A DNA stretch of 64,000 nucleotides, from positions 124,001 to 188,000 of the forward strand of contig JAHCLO010000008.1 in NCBI GenBank assembly GCA_026125285.1, read 5' to 3'. Below the pieces are notes generated by a model. It had not been told where the DNA came from, made no database searches, and saw only the letters and a list, made by a program, of their open reading frames with translations. Positions 46,003 to 54,906 of the stretch are shown here, piece after piece (position 1 is the first letter of the stretch; each line of letters begins with the position of its first letter). The position numbers were made by a program, and so were the translations under genes. The DNA is from Verrucomicrobiia bacterium (lineage in GTDB: Bacteria; Verrucomicrobiota; Verrucomicrobiia; Limisphaerales; JADLHS01).

Positions 46003-46928
46003 TGGTTTGCTTGCGCCATTTCACGGCGCGCTTTGATGAGGATTGTATTGGCTGCCTCGTAATCCGGCCGCTCCGGCAGGCGCGTGGTGGCAAGCGCGGA
46101 TTCAAAATCGCGGTGCAACTCCTTCCGCCATGCGTCCACTTCGGCCCACGCGATTTCGCCGCGCTTCACCGCGAGCAGGCGTTCTCGATGCGCCTCGACA
46201 CGCACGGGCACGCGGCCTTCGCGCAACGTGGCCGCGCCGGTGAGCAGCAGGCGCAGCAGATGCATCGCATGTTTCCAGCGAACCTCGCCGTGATTGCGGA
46301 TGTCCTGCTCGATCTTCTTGAACTGCGACATCGCGTAGCCGTTGAACGTCTGGAAAATCATCTGCGACAGAAACCGCCCGCGCAGTGCCAGCAGTTCCGC
46401 CGCGAGCGGCGTCTGCTTCTCGACCAGCGGTGAGTAGAGACATTCGAGGATGTTCGGGTTGGCCTTGAGCGCCATTGAGAGGAATTTCTGCAACTCCCAG
46501 TAACAACTCTGCGCCGCGTTGTCCTCGAACTGCTCCGGCGCGCCGAACAGCGACCACTGCAATTCCGTCGGCGCGAGATAAATGCCGCGCACGTCCGTGT
46601 CCGATGCACCCGTGTCCAGTCCATACGCCCGCGAACCGACGACACAGCGGTAGATGATGAACTGTTCCAACTCGAACCCGCCTTGCGCGCTGGATTCCGG
46701 CAGTCGGTCTTTGAAATGTTTCAACACGTCGAACTGTTCGCGCGTCAGCGACGCCTCGAAACCATCGGGAAATCTTACGAGAAAAAGTTTCTCCAGTTCG
46801 CCTGCCGGTGTGCGCGTGACCACACCGACCGCGCCACGTGGATGCACGAGGGAATTTTTCGTGCCCCGCACTTCGATGAGCGCCACGATCTGAGTCCCCG
46901 CGAAGACGTTGTGGATCTGGTGTGACAT
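45999..46928 (-). CDS. RlaP-like pol-beta nucleotidyltransferase 1 of the RNA repair operon
   Basis: A 309-residue pol-beta superfamily nucleotidyltransferase. The catalytic signature is clean: CVVGSRAYGLDTGASDTDVRGIYLAP (GS and DxD). An N-terminal ~85-residue extension and a helical C-terminal half with HAMHLLRLLLTGAATLREG complete it. It starts two bases after the hen1 stop and overlaps rlaP2 by four bases. Members of this family occur beside RNA ligases; a repair role on cut RNA 3' ends is inferred from this context. Confidence 0.85.
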   Translation of the reverse strand: MSHQIHNVFAGTQIVALIEVRGTKNSLVHPRGAVGVVTRTPAGELEKLFLVRFPDGFEASLTREQFDVLKHFKDRLPESSAQGGFELEQFIIYRCVVGSRAYGLDTGASDTDVRGIYLAPTELQWSLFGAPEQFEDNAAQSCYWELQKFLSMALKANPNILECLYSPLVEKQTPLAAELLALRGRFLSQMIFQTFNGYAMSQFKKIEQDIRNHGEVRWKHAMHLLRLLLTGAATLREGRVPVRVEAHRERLLAVKRGEIAWAEVDAWRKELHRDFESALATTRLPERPDYEAANTILIKARREMAQANQ

Positions 46929-46930
46929 GT

Positions 46931-48475
46931 TTAGCGAGCGGAAGTCAGCACCCCCATCTGCGTTGGCGAACCGACCACCGAATCTTCCGGGCCGACGGGC
47001 AGGAAGCGCACGTTGTAGCCGAAGCGTTCCGCGACGCTATTCGCCCAAGCCTGAAACTCCGGGCGCGTCCATTCAAAACGATGGTCGCGATGGCGGAACT
47101 TGCCGGCGGGCAGTGTTTCCCATTTCACGTTGTATTCGCGATTGGGCGTGGTGATGACGATGGCCTTGGGTTTGGCGCACTCGAACAGCACGCGCTCGAA
47201 CGCCGCAAGTCGCGCCGCATCCAGATGTTCAATGACCTCAACCACGGCGGCGGCATCGAAGCCGGCCAGACGTTGGTCGCGGTAAATGAGCGAGCCGTGC
47301 AGCATGCGGATGCGCTCTTTCTGCATCGGCGGCAGACGGTCGAAATGCAGGCGGTCGCGGGCAATTTCCAGCGCGCGATGCGAGACATCCATGCCGACGA
47401 TTTCGGTAAACTGTTTCTCCTTCAACAAGCCTTGGAGCAATCTGCCTTCACCGCAGCCCAAATCGAGAACGCGCGCCGCGCCTGTGCTTTTCAATGCCGC
47501 CAGCACCGCGCCGAGGCGTTGTTCGTTCAAGGTCGGAACGCCGATTTCCAAATCGGCACGCGCCGAACCTGAGTTTGGCGTTCCGTCTCTCGCGTTTGTA
47601 GCAGCGGACGTGAGTCCGCTCTGACTTGACGATTCGGATGAAGTGTGAGCCGACTCACGTCGGCTGCTACGAAGAGAGGCTTCCAGCGCCGCTTCTTCTG
47701 CGTCTCGCATTTCAGCAACGTCGTCCGGATTCGGTTCGCTCTCATCCACGAGTTGAGCGAGGGCGTCATCCACCAGACTGCGTTGGTGCTTGAGATAACG
47801 CCGCGTGATGATTTCGCGTTCCGGATGCGACGCCAGCCAGCCTTCGCCATGACGCAACAGTTTTTCCACCTCGTCATCGCCAACCCAATAGTGTTTGTCA
47901 TTGTCCAGCACCGGCACGAGCACGTAAAGGTGCGAGAGAAGTTTTTGCAGCGATGCACTCGCATGCAATTCGACGCGGAAATACGAACTCTCGCCCCAAT
48001 CGGGAAACGCTTCGTCCAACGGCAATCGCCGCGCGGAGACGCTGTAACCAAGCGGCTCGAAAAGCTTGCGCAGAAAATCCTCGCCACCTCGGCACGGCAA
48101 CGCCGAGATGCCCACGCTCAATGGCAATGGCATGTCCACCAGTTCCGAACGCTCTTTGCTCCTGCCGGCGAGCGCGCTGCCAAAGACCTCGGCAATGGCC
48201 ACGCTCAAGAAGGAAGAAGCCGCGTAAGGCCGGTCATTGACGTATTGCTCAAGCGCGCCGCCTTCGCCCGCCGGCCCGCGCCGATTCCGCACCAAACCGA
48301 CTGGATCAACTCCCACGAGCAACGCAACCGTGCATCGCTCCGCCGTCGCTTCAGGATAGAACACATGCGCCTTGCCGAACGAGAGGCTGAACGACTGCGG
48401 ACGGGATGGATTCTTACGGAGCAAGTAACCGATGTCCGTGGCTGGATTGTGCGTTGTTGTCAGCGTGAACAACAT
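46931..48475 (-). CDS. hen1: 3'-terminal RNA ribose 2'-O-methyltransferase Hen1
   Basis: A 514-residue bacterial Hen1. The N-terminal ~260 residues are the Pnkp-ligase-activating part (MLFTLTTTHNPATDIGYLLRKNP, LEQYVNDRPYAASSFLSVAI). The C-terminal methyltransferase has the SAM loop VLDLGCGEGRLL at 336-346, the metal site EVIEHL (412-417) and HRDHRFEW (462-469), and the block TTPNREYNVKWETLPAGKFRH. Hen1 marks the 2'-OH at the break before Pnkp seals it, so that a toxin cannot cut there again. The linker between the halves (residues ~269-293) is encoded by an in-frame palindromic repeat. This is the first gene of the repair operon. Confidence 0.94.
   Translation of the reverse strand: MLFTLTTTHNPATDIGYLLRKNPSRPQSFSLSFGKAHVFYPEATAERCTVALLVGVDPVGLVRNRRGPAGEGGALEQYVNDRPYAASSFLSVAIAEVFGSALAGRSKERSELVDMPLPLSVGISALPCRGGEDFLRKLFEPLGYSVSARRLPLDEAFPDWGESSYFRVELHASASLQKLLSHLYVLVPVLDNDKHYWVGDDEVEKLLRHGEGWLASHPEREIITRRYLKHQRSLVDDALAQLVDESEPNPDDVAEMRDAEEAALEASLRSSRRESAHTSSESSSQSGLTSAATNARDGTPNSGSARADLEIGVPTLNEQRLGAVLAALKSTGAARVLDLGCGEGRLLQGLLKEKQFTEIVGMDVSHRALEIARDRLHFDRLPPMQKERIRMLHGSLIYRDQRLAGFDAAAVVEVIEHLDAARLAAFERVLFECAKPKAIVITTPNREYNVKWETLPAGKFRHRDHRFEWTRPEFQAWANSVAERFGYNVRFLPVGPEDSVVGSPTQMGVLTSAR
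47598..47670. repeat. 73-bp palindromic repeat inserted in frame in hen1
   Basis: GTAGCAGCGGACGTGAGTCC at the left and GACTCACGTCGGCTGCTAC at the right form long inverted ends. It matches the pnkp element at 42380-42455 almost base for base in both arms; only the loop differs in sequence and by three bases in length. It is read here in a different frame from that used in pnkp. Confidence 0.82.
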
Positions 48476-48566
48476 GGGGAGAGGCTACAGGGTCAGGGCA
48501 GGGTGCGCCATTTTGAATTCCCTGGCTCAACTCCTGCCTGAGTGCCGAGGCAAGCTGCCGGCGCGA

Positions 48567-49841
48567 TCAACGCAGGAACCAGAAGAACACCACGGAGACG
48601 GCGGTGGGCAGCAGGGCGCCCAGCAACAAACCCAGCGGACTGATGCCTTCGCCGGCAAACACTTTTGCGCCCTGCAGAATCCCAACGCCCGCCGGGTTCG
48701 GCGCGTTGGCGATGACCGTCAGACCGCCGCCGGTCACGGCACCGGCAACCAGCGCGTATTTCAACTCGTCGGATATGCCTTCCACCATGGAGCCGAGATA
48801 CGTGAGCGCGGCGTTGTCGGTGATGGAAGTCAGGGCGGTGGCGCCAAAGAACAACGCCGCGCCGTTAAGCTGCGCGAGCAATGGCTTGAGCCAGTAGGCT
48901 TGGAGCGAACCCAGCGTGACCAGTCCGGCCAGAAAGAATCCGACCAACAAGCCTTCGCGGAGTTTGAGATCGTCCTGGTGTTTGTGCGTGGCGGTGACGA
49001 GGCCGAGGAACAGGACCAGCACGCCAAAGAACACGTCGGGATGATGCGCAAAGGCCACGACCAAGCCGAGCGTCAGCAGATGAGTGAGGGTCAGCCAGAT
49101 CGGGACTCTGGCGCTTTCGTCCCGCACCGGCGCGAGGTTGGAAAGCTCCTTGTGAAACAGGAGCGTCATCAGAATCGCGGAGACGGCACACGCGGCCGCC
49201 GCGCGCCAGCCGAATGTAGCGAGCATGAACGGCGTTTCCCAGTGCCACTTGCCGCTGACCATCAACACGGGCGGCGCGGCGAAATGCGTGAGTGTGCCGC
49301 CGATGGAGACATTCACGAACAGCAATCCCAGCGTGGCGTAGGCGAGCCGTGGCGAGATCCCGCAATCGAAGTATCGTCGTTTGAGCACCAGCGCCAGCAA
49401 CGTCATGGCCGCCGGCTCGGTAATGAACGATCCAAGCAATGGACCGAGAATCAATGCGGCCAGATAGAACGACAAGCCCTCGCGAAACGGCAGCAGCCGC
49501 GCCGCCAGCGTGATCAAGGCTTCGCCCGTTTTGACCACCGGCCGCGTGGCGGCCACGACCATGACCACGAACACAAACTTGGGTTCATTGAAGTCAAGTC
49601 CGTCAATGTAGGTGATTGCCTCGTGGAAGGAGCCGGCCAGCGCCGCGATGCCGAGGAACAATGCCGCCGCCCACAGCCCGAAGACAACTTCCGTTTCCGC
49701 CAGGAAGTGTAAGAACTGTTCGCGCGCCGAACCGACCGGGTATTGATGCGCCCAATGGGCGAACCGTTTGACGCAAAAAGTGTGCAACACGGCGATGCCA
49801 AACAACACCGAGGCCAGGATTTCAATGGAACTTGGGTTCAT
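48567..49841 (-). CDS. Putative Na+/H+ antiporter
   Basis: A 424-residue polytopic membrane protein with about eleven hydrophobic helices. It resembles the putative Na+/H+ antiporter family (formerly DUF1504). Conserved polar and acidic spots in helices include ITEPAAMTLLALVLKRRYF, NVSIGGTLTHFAAPP and TSITDNAALTYLGSMVEG. ATG 49841 (MNPSSIEILASVLFG) is preferred. The longer frame from 49964 adds an unconserved Arg-rich leader. It would exchange ions across the cytoplasmic membrane; the ion pair is assumed from the family name, not shown. Confidence 0.82.
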   Translation of the reverse strand: MNPSSIEILASVLFGIAVLHTFCVKRFAHWAHQYPVGSAREQFLHFLAETEVVFGLWAAALFLGIAALAGSFHEAITYIDGLDFNEPKFVFVVMVVAATRPVVKTGEALITLAARLLPFREGLSFYLAALILGPLLGSFITEPAAMTLLALVLKRRYFDCGISPRLAYATLGLLFVNVSIGGTLTHFAAPPVLMVSGKWHWETPFMLATFGWRAAAACAVSAILMTLLFHKELSNLAPVRDESARVPIWLTLTHLLTLGLVVAFAHHPDVFFGVLVLFLGLVTATHKHQDDLKLREGLLVGFFLAGLVTLGSLQAYWLKPLLAQLNGAALFFGATALTSITDNAALTYLGSMVEGISDELKYALVAGAVTGGGLTVIANAPNPAGVGILQGAKVFAGEGISPLGLLLGALLPTAVSVVFFWFLR

Positions 49842-49956
49842 ATCTGTCTGACGGTGTGGGGATAGTGCCGGAGAACCGCCCGCTAATTCAAGCCTGACCG
49901 TTGACCTGACCTGCTTTTGGTTTGACGCCACTTCGTGACGCACTAGATTTCGCCGC

Positions 49957-51114
49957 ATGAACATGAACGGTTATTCAACCCGCGCTGCGGCGATTCTCTT
50001 TGTCCTGCTCCTGGCCCTGGCTCCGGCGTGGGCGGATGACGCCGAGACCCGGTATCTGCGCATTCACGAGCTTATTGACCAGGGCGATTCGTTGAACAAA
50101 GGCGGCGAGCGCGACGCGGCGAAAGCCAAATACCAGGAAGCCCACAGTGCGTTAGTAAGTTTCAAACAGCGACATCCTACCTGGAATGTTAAGGTGGTTT
50201 CGTATCGCCTGAACTATCTGGCGGACAGAATCGCCACGCTCTCGCAACCGGTGGTTACGGAAGCCACATCTGAAGCCAGAACCACCACGGCATCGTCGTC
50301 CTCGCCGGTCAAGTTGCTGTCCGCCGGGGCGGAGCCGCGCCGGGTTTTGCGGCTTCAACCCCAACCCGGCCAGCTTCAGACCACCACCACCACCTTGAAA
50401 ATGGACATGGACATGGGCCTCGGCCAACCAATGAAAATGCCGGCCATCATCATGCCCATGGAGGTAACGGTCAAAAATGTTTCCGCCAATGGTGACATCA
50501 CTTACGAAATCGTGATTGGCGATGTCAGCGTGGCTGTGGATCCCGATGCCTTGCCGCAAGTTGCCGAAGCCATGAAGGCCTCGCTCGGGGGAGTTAAAGG
50601 ACTCTCCGGTACGGCCACGATGTCTCCCCGCGGTTTCAGCAAGGATTCGGATTCGATGCTACCGTCCGATGCCGATCCGCAAATGCGGCAGGCACTGAGC
50701 CAGTTGCAGGAAACGTGGTCAAACATCGCGGCCCAATTGCCCGAAGAAGCCGTGGGCGTCGGCGCCAAATGGGAAGTGCGACAGCCGCTCAAGTCGCAGG
50801 GCATGACGGTCAATCAGACAGCGACCTACGAATTGCTCTCGCTGGACGGGGACCGCCTCAGCACTGCCATCACGATGACTCAGAGTGCCAGCAATCAGAA
50901 AATTCAAAATCCAGCGATGCCGCAGATGCAATTGGACGTTACCAAATTGACGGGCAGTGGTCGCGGCAACATGACCCTGGACCTTGGACAAGTCATGCCG
51001 TTGACAGCTACCTTGCAGGCGCAAACCGAGATGTCGTTGAGCATGGACATGGGCGGCCAGAAACAGAGGATGACCATGAAGTCGGGCATGAACCTCCGCA
51101 TGGAATCGAAGTGA
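49957..51114 (+). CDS. Secreted DUF6263-like protein
   Basis: A 385-residue exported protein with signal peptide MNMNGYSTRAAAILFVLLLALAPAWA. A short helical TPR-like stretch (HELIDQGDSLNKGGERDAAKAKYQEAH) comes first. A beta domain with Met-rich strands follows (LKMDMDMGLGQPMKMPAIIMPMEVTV; MSLSMDMGGQKQRMTMKSGMNL), which fits DUF6263. The function is unknown. The runs of Met could bind metal, for example copper, but this is speculative. It is divergent from the antiporter gene. Confidence 0.72.
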   Translation: MNMNGYSTRAAAILFVLLLALAPAWADDAETRYLRIHELIDQGDSLNKGGERDAAKAKYQEAHSALVSFKQRHPTWNVKVVSYRLNYLADRIATLSQPVVTEATSEARTTTASSSSPVKLLSAGAEPRRVLRLQPQPGQLQTTTTTLKMDMDMGLGQPMKMPAIIMPMEVTVKNVSANGDITYEIVIGDVSVAVDPDALPQVAEAMKASLGGVKGLSGTATMSPRGFSKDSDSMLPSDADPQMRQALSQLQETWSNIAAQLPEEAVGVGAKWEVRQPLKSQGMTVNQTATYELLSLDGDRLSTAITMTQSASNQKIQNPAMPQMQLDVTKLTGSGRGNMTLDLGQVMPLTATLQAQTEMSLSMDMGGQKQRMTMKSGMNLRMESK

Positions 51115-51250
51115 GTCGTTGGCTGTAATCAGCATAATTGCCGGCGAGGGGGGTGGATACATAGAAGCTCGGATTAATGAACACCGTAGTGGCCGCCGCT
51201 CCTTGGGCGCAAGGCTTGTCGGGGAGCAGCAGGTCTGCTACGAATGATTT

Positions 51251-54200
51251 ATGAAGTGGCACCATTGCGGTCTTCCGGTCACGTATTCACTTGCCCTTGG
51301 AGGCTGGTTCCTGGTGTTGGCCTTTATCGGTGCCGCCGCCACGTATGCCGAGTTCCGCGTTCAAGCCTTCTCACCGCTCGTGGCCACGAATGAATTCATC
51401 AGTGGCAAGACGGCGGATCCGGACGAAGATGGGCTGGCCAATTTTGTCGAGCACGCGCTGGGCTTGGACCCGATGCGGCCCGATGCGGAGCGCGGACTCC
51501 TGTGGTGGCGCGACGGTGACGGTCTGCGAGTGGCGTATCGCGTGGCGAACGCGCCGACGGACGTCGAAGTGCGCGTCGAGTCTTCCGCCGATCTGATCGG
51601 CGGGGGTTGGCAACCGGTGGCTACAGAGCTTGAAGACACAGGGGCGGCTTTCGCCCAGCACAACGCGTTGCTCGCCTCTGGATCGTCGCAGGCGATGGCG
51701 TTTCTGCGGGTTAACGCGGCCGAGGTCATGCCGCCGCCTGCCGAGCAACGCTGGGTGTGGTTTGAGGCCGAGAGCAGCGGCGGTGAAACCGGCCCTGAAC
51801 TATCCAACAACGCGATGCCTTGGGTCAGTCCCGGTGGCAATGTTCAACGGAACGTCACCATTCCCTCCGCGGGCACGTATCAACTCTGGGTGCGTAAGTT
51901 CTGGAATCCGCAGGCGTTCCGCTGGCGCGTGGGCACGACGGATGCCTGGAAGGAGTCGCGCGAACAGACGCTCACAGACCTGGTGATCCTGGGCGGCAAC
52001 GCCGGTCGCCGTGTGGGCTGGGCGAACGTGGGCAGCGTGACGCTGGAGGCCGGCGCGCGCACGTTCCGTCTCGAGGTCCTGGCGGGCGATGCCAACACCA
52101 CGGCGTACGACTGCTTTCTCCTGACGCGCGACCCATTCACCCCGCGCGGCAAGCTCAAGCCCGACGAGCAGGCGCAGGTCAATCAACCGGGCTGGTTCGC
52201 CTTCCAGCCCGCACCGGATTCGTTCGGGTTCAGCCCGATTGACTTGCGTCATTTGAACGAGAGGGAAGCCGGCGAGAAGGGATTCATTCGGGTGAGCGGC
52301 GAGGATTTTGTTCATGAAAGAACCGGCGAATCGGTCCGCTTCTGGGCGGTGAACGTGGGCATGGGTTTCGTGGGCAACGCCCGCAGCGAACTGGACAACT
52401 TCGCGCGCGCCATGGCCAAGCGCGGCGTCAACATGGTGCGCGTTCATGGCGCGATTTACACCAGCAGCGGCACGAACTTCGGGCGCGTGGACACGAACCG
52501 CGTGGCGCAGCTTCAATACTTCATCAAGGCGCTCAAGCGCGAGGGCGTTTACACCAGCCTGAGCATTTACTTTCCGCTGTGGGTGCAACTTGGACCGGAG
52601 AACACCGCGTTCCCCGGATACAGCGGCGGGAAGCACCCGTTCGCCTTGCTCTACTTCAACCCGGCGTTTCAGGAAATCTATCGCGAGTGGTGGCGTTACC
52701 TGTTGACCACGCCCAATCCGCACACCGGCCTGGCGATCAAGGACGATCCCGCCGTGGCGTTCGCCGAGATGTACAATGAGGACTCGACGTTGTTCTGGAC
52801 GTTCAACCCGGACGCCGGCAACACGGGCAACATTCCCGATCCGCAACGCGCCATGATGGAGAAACGGTTTGGCGACTGGCTGCTGGCGAAGTATCCGGGG
52901 CAAACGCTCGCGCAAATCCGCAGTTCGCGTTGGGCAAATCTCAGTTCATCGCAGGACGACTTCGCCAATGGCCGTGTTGGTTTCCGCGGCTTGTGGAATG
53001 TGTTCAACGACCGCACCCATCGGGACAAGGACACAACGCAGTTTTTGACCGAAGTGATGCTCCAGTTTCACCGCGACACGTTTGCCTACCTCAAGCAGGA
53101 CCTCGGCTACCGCGGGCTGGTTTATTGCTCGAACTGGAAGACGGCCTCGGCCCAGTATCTCGATCCGCTCGACAAGTACGCCAACGTGGTGGCGGACTTC
53201 TTTGACCGGCACGGCTACTTTGGCGGTGCGCACAGCGGTCCCAACGCCGCGTGGAACATCGAGGTCAGCCAGACTTACGACGACCGCAGCGCGCTCAAGT
53301 TTCGCAGTGCCGACGGCACATCCGACGATTTCAGCAACCCGATCTTCGACATGATTTATCAACGGCAGCCCTCGGTGATCACGGAAGTGAACTGGCCGTT
53401 GCCGAATCGCTACCGGGCGGACATGGTGCTGATGGGCGCGGCCTACGGCGCGTTGCAGGGGAGCGATGCGATCTTCTGGTTCGCGGCGGGTTCGCCGACG
53501 TGGGACGGGTTGCCCGGCAAATTCTCGATCCAGACGCCCGTGGTGCAAGGCCAGTTCCCGGCGGCGGCGCTGATCTATCGGCAGGGTTTGGTGCGAACCG
53601 CTCCACGCGTCGTGGACATTCAGCTTGCCGTCACCAACCTCTACGCGCTGCAAGGCACGCCGATGCCGGCGGCCCAGAACTTTGACCAATTGCGCGGCGA
53701 CGATGTCCCGCCGGGCGGCACACTCACCAACGTGAGCGTGATTGATTCGCTGGCGTTTCTGGTCGGGCGGGTGGGCGTGGACTTCGTGACCAACACCACA
53801 CCGCAGTCGCAGATTCTCGATCTGTCGCCCTTCATCAACCGCACGAACAAACTGGTTCGCAGTCACACCGGCGAACTGGAGTGGGATTGGGGCGCGGGCA
53901 AACTGACGGTGAACGCGCCGGCCGCCCAGGGGGTGAGCGGTTTCTTGAGCACGCTGGGCACGGTCGAGCTTGAGGACGTGCGGATCGAGTCCTCACTCGA
54001 TTACGGCACGATTCTACTGGTGGCGCTCGATGGAAAGCCAATCGCCGCCTCCGGCAAACTGCTGCTGCAAGTCACCAGCGAGGAACTGCCCTACGAATGG
54101 GCCACCAGCCAACCCTCCGGTGTCCGCACCATCAACAATCGCGGCACGGTTCCGCTCCTGGTTAAAAACTTCGCCGGCACGGTCCGCCTCAAGCGTCCTG

Positions 54201-54322
54201 ATGCCGCGGCGATGACGGTTGTTCCCGTGGACTACAACGGCTATCGCCTCAGCGGCACTCCCGGCCATGCGGACCTCATCCAGCTCGCGTCCGAGTCGGC
54301 TTATTATCTCATCGAGAAATGA
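51251..54322 (+). CDS. Secreted clan GH-A glycoside hydrolase with carbohydrate-binding domain
   Basis: A 1023-residue exported enzyme. After the signal peptide comes a calcium-binding-like repeat DPDEDGLANFVEHALGLDP, then a beta-sandwich with VWFEAESSGGETG typical of a CBM6/35-like sugar-binding module. A TIM-barrel catalytic domain starts with GFIRVSGEDFVHERTGESVRFWAVNVG. The acid/base Glu is in VAFAEMYNEDS (the N-E pair of clan GH-A) and the nucleophile Glu probably in SVITEVNWPLP. The family resembles GH5/GH42-like cellulases or mannanases. It is likely to degrade plant or algal polysaccharide outside the cell. The substrate is undetermined. Confidence 0.82.
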   Translation: MKWHHCGLPVTYSLALGGWFLVLAFIGAAATYAEFRVQAFSPLVATNEFISGKTADPDEDGLANFVEHALGLDPMRPDAERGLLWWRDGDGLRVAYRVANAPTDVEVRVESSADLIGGGWQPVATELEDTGAAFAQHNALLASGSSQAMAFLRVNAAEVMPPPAEQRWVWFEAESSGGETGPELSNNAMPWVSPGGNVQRNVTIPSAGTYQLWVRKFWNPQAFRWRVGTTDAWKESREQTLTDLVILGGNAGRRVGWANVGSVTLEAGARTFRLEVLAGDANTTAYDCFLLTRDPFTPRGKLKPDEQAQVNQPGWFAFQPAPDSFGFSPIDLRHLNEREAGEKGFIRVSGEDFVHERTGESVRFWAVNVGMGFVGNARSELDNFARAMAKRGVNMVRVHGAIYTSSGTNFGRVDTNRVAQLQYFIKALKREGVYTSLSIYFPLWVQLGPENTAFPGYSGGKHPFALLYFNPAFQEIYREWWRYLLTTPNPHTGLAIKDDPAVAFAEMYNEDSTLFWTFNPDAGNTGNIPDPQRAMMEKRFGDWLLAKYPGQTLAQIRSSRWANLSSSQDDFANGRVGFRGLWNVFNDRTHRDKDTTQFLTEVMLQFHRDTFAYLKQDLGYRGLVYCSNWKTASAQYLDPLDKYANVVADFFDRHGYFGGAHSGPNAAWNIEVSQTYDDRSALKFRSADGTSDDFSNPIFDMIYQRQPSVITEVNWPLPNRYRADMVLMGAAYGALQGSDAIFWFAAGSPTWDGLPGKFSIQTPVVQGQFPAAALIYRQGLVRTAPRVVDIQLAVTNLYALQGTPMPAAQNFDQLRGDDVPPGGTLTNVSVIDSLAFLVGRVGVDFVTNTTPQSQILDLSPFINRTNKLVRSHTGELEWDWGAGKLTVNAPAAQGVSGFLSTLGTVELEDVRIESSLDYGTILLVALDGKPIAASGKLLLQVTSEELPYEWATSQPSGVRTINNRGTVPLLVKNFAGTVRLKRPDAAAMTVVPVDYNGYRLSGTPGHADLIQLASESAYYLIEK

Positions 54323-54906
54323 ATTGAAGTTGGAGGCCAAGGCTGGTTGGGATTTGTGGCGTGTGCGCCATGCACTATCATGAGTGGAACACGCCACGCA
54401 AGGGCCGACTCAGTGGGAGAGTTTTCCCAAAGATATTCCCGTGCCTGGAATGCCTGAACCCTTGCTCGCAGCGTCGGCGGGCCCCTGGCTCATGGCGTGC
54501 GCACGACCAAAGCTGGCGTCACGTCGGCACTCCGATTCATGGAAAGTCTCCACGATTGCCGAATCGCGCATCGGAACCAAGACCCGTAGCGGCGGCTCGG
54601 CAGAGCGCCGCATTCTGGCGGCTGTGGGAATGGCGGCGTTCTTCCGCGCCGCCGCTACGTGGAGATTCATGGGCAGTTTCGACCTCCAAAATCGGATGCG
54701 CATCGGGGCCATTAACCAAGGATTGGTCAGGGGAATGTTTGTCAAAGGAATGAGTCTGATTCCCCGGACAATCATTCCTCTGACAATCGGGTTCATGGAT
54801 AGGATGTACAGGCGCCGGGTGAAGTTCAGTCTTGGCAGAAAACATGACTGCTCTGAGGGATTCAGGACGTTTGCCAATTGCCGTCCCGTTGCCTAACGTG
54901 ACTTCA
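54323..54906. other. Intergenic region with palindromic repeat
   Basis: About 580 bases after the glycosidase gene. Short frames exist but none has a family look. It holds the 75-bp palindrome listed separately. Near 54720-54800 is a patch of related GGAATGA/TCATTCC sequences with loose dyad symmetry. Confidence 0.5.
54585..54659. repeat. 75-bp palindromic repeat (CGTAGCGGCGGC type)
   Basis: Ends CGTAGCGGCGGC and GCCGCCGCTACG are perfect 12-bp inverted repeats 75 bases apart. The outer sequences CTCCACG (54548) and CGTGGAG (54658) extend the dyad. Size and design match the elements inside pnkp and hen1, though the arm sequence differs. Confidence 0.7.

Noticed and set aside
48432..49712. 426-codon plus-strand open frame rich in Gln, Arg and His
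   Set aside because: Antisense to the antiporter gene; the composition is that of a reversed membrane protein.
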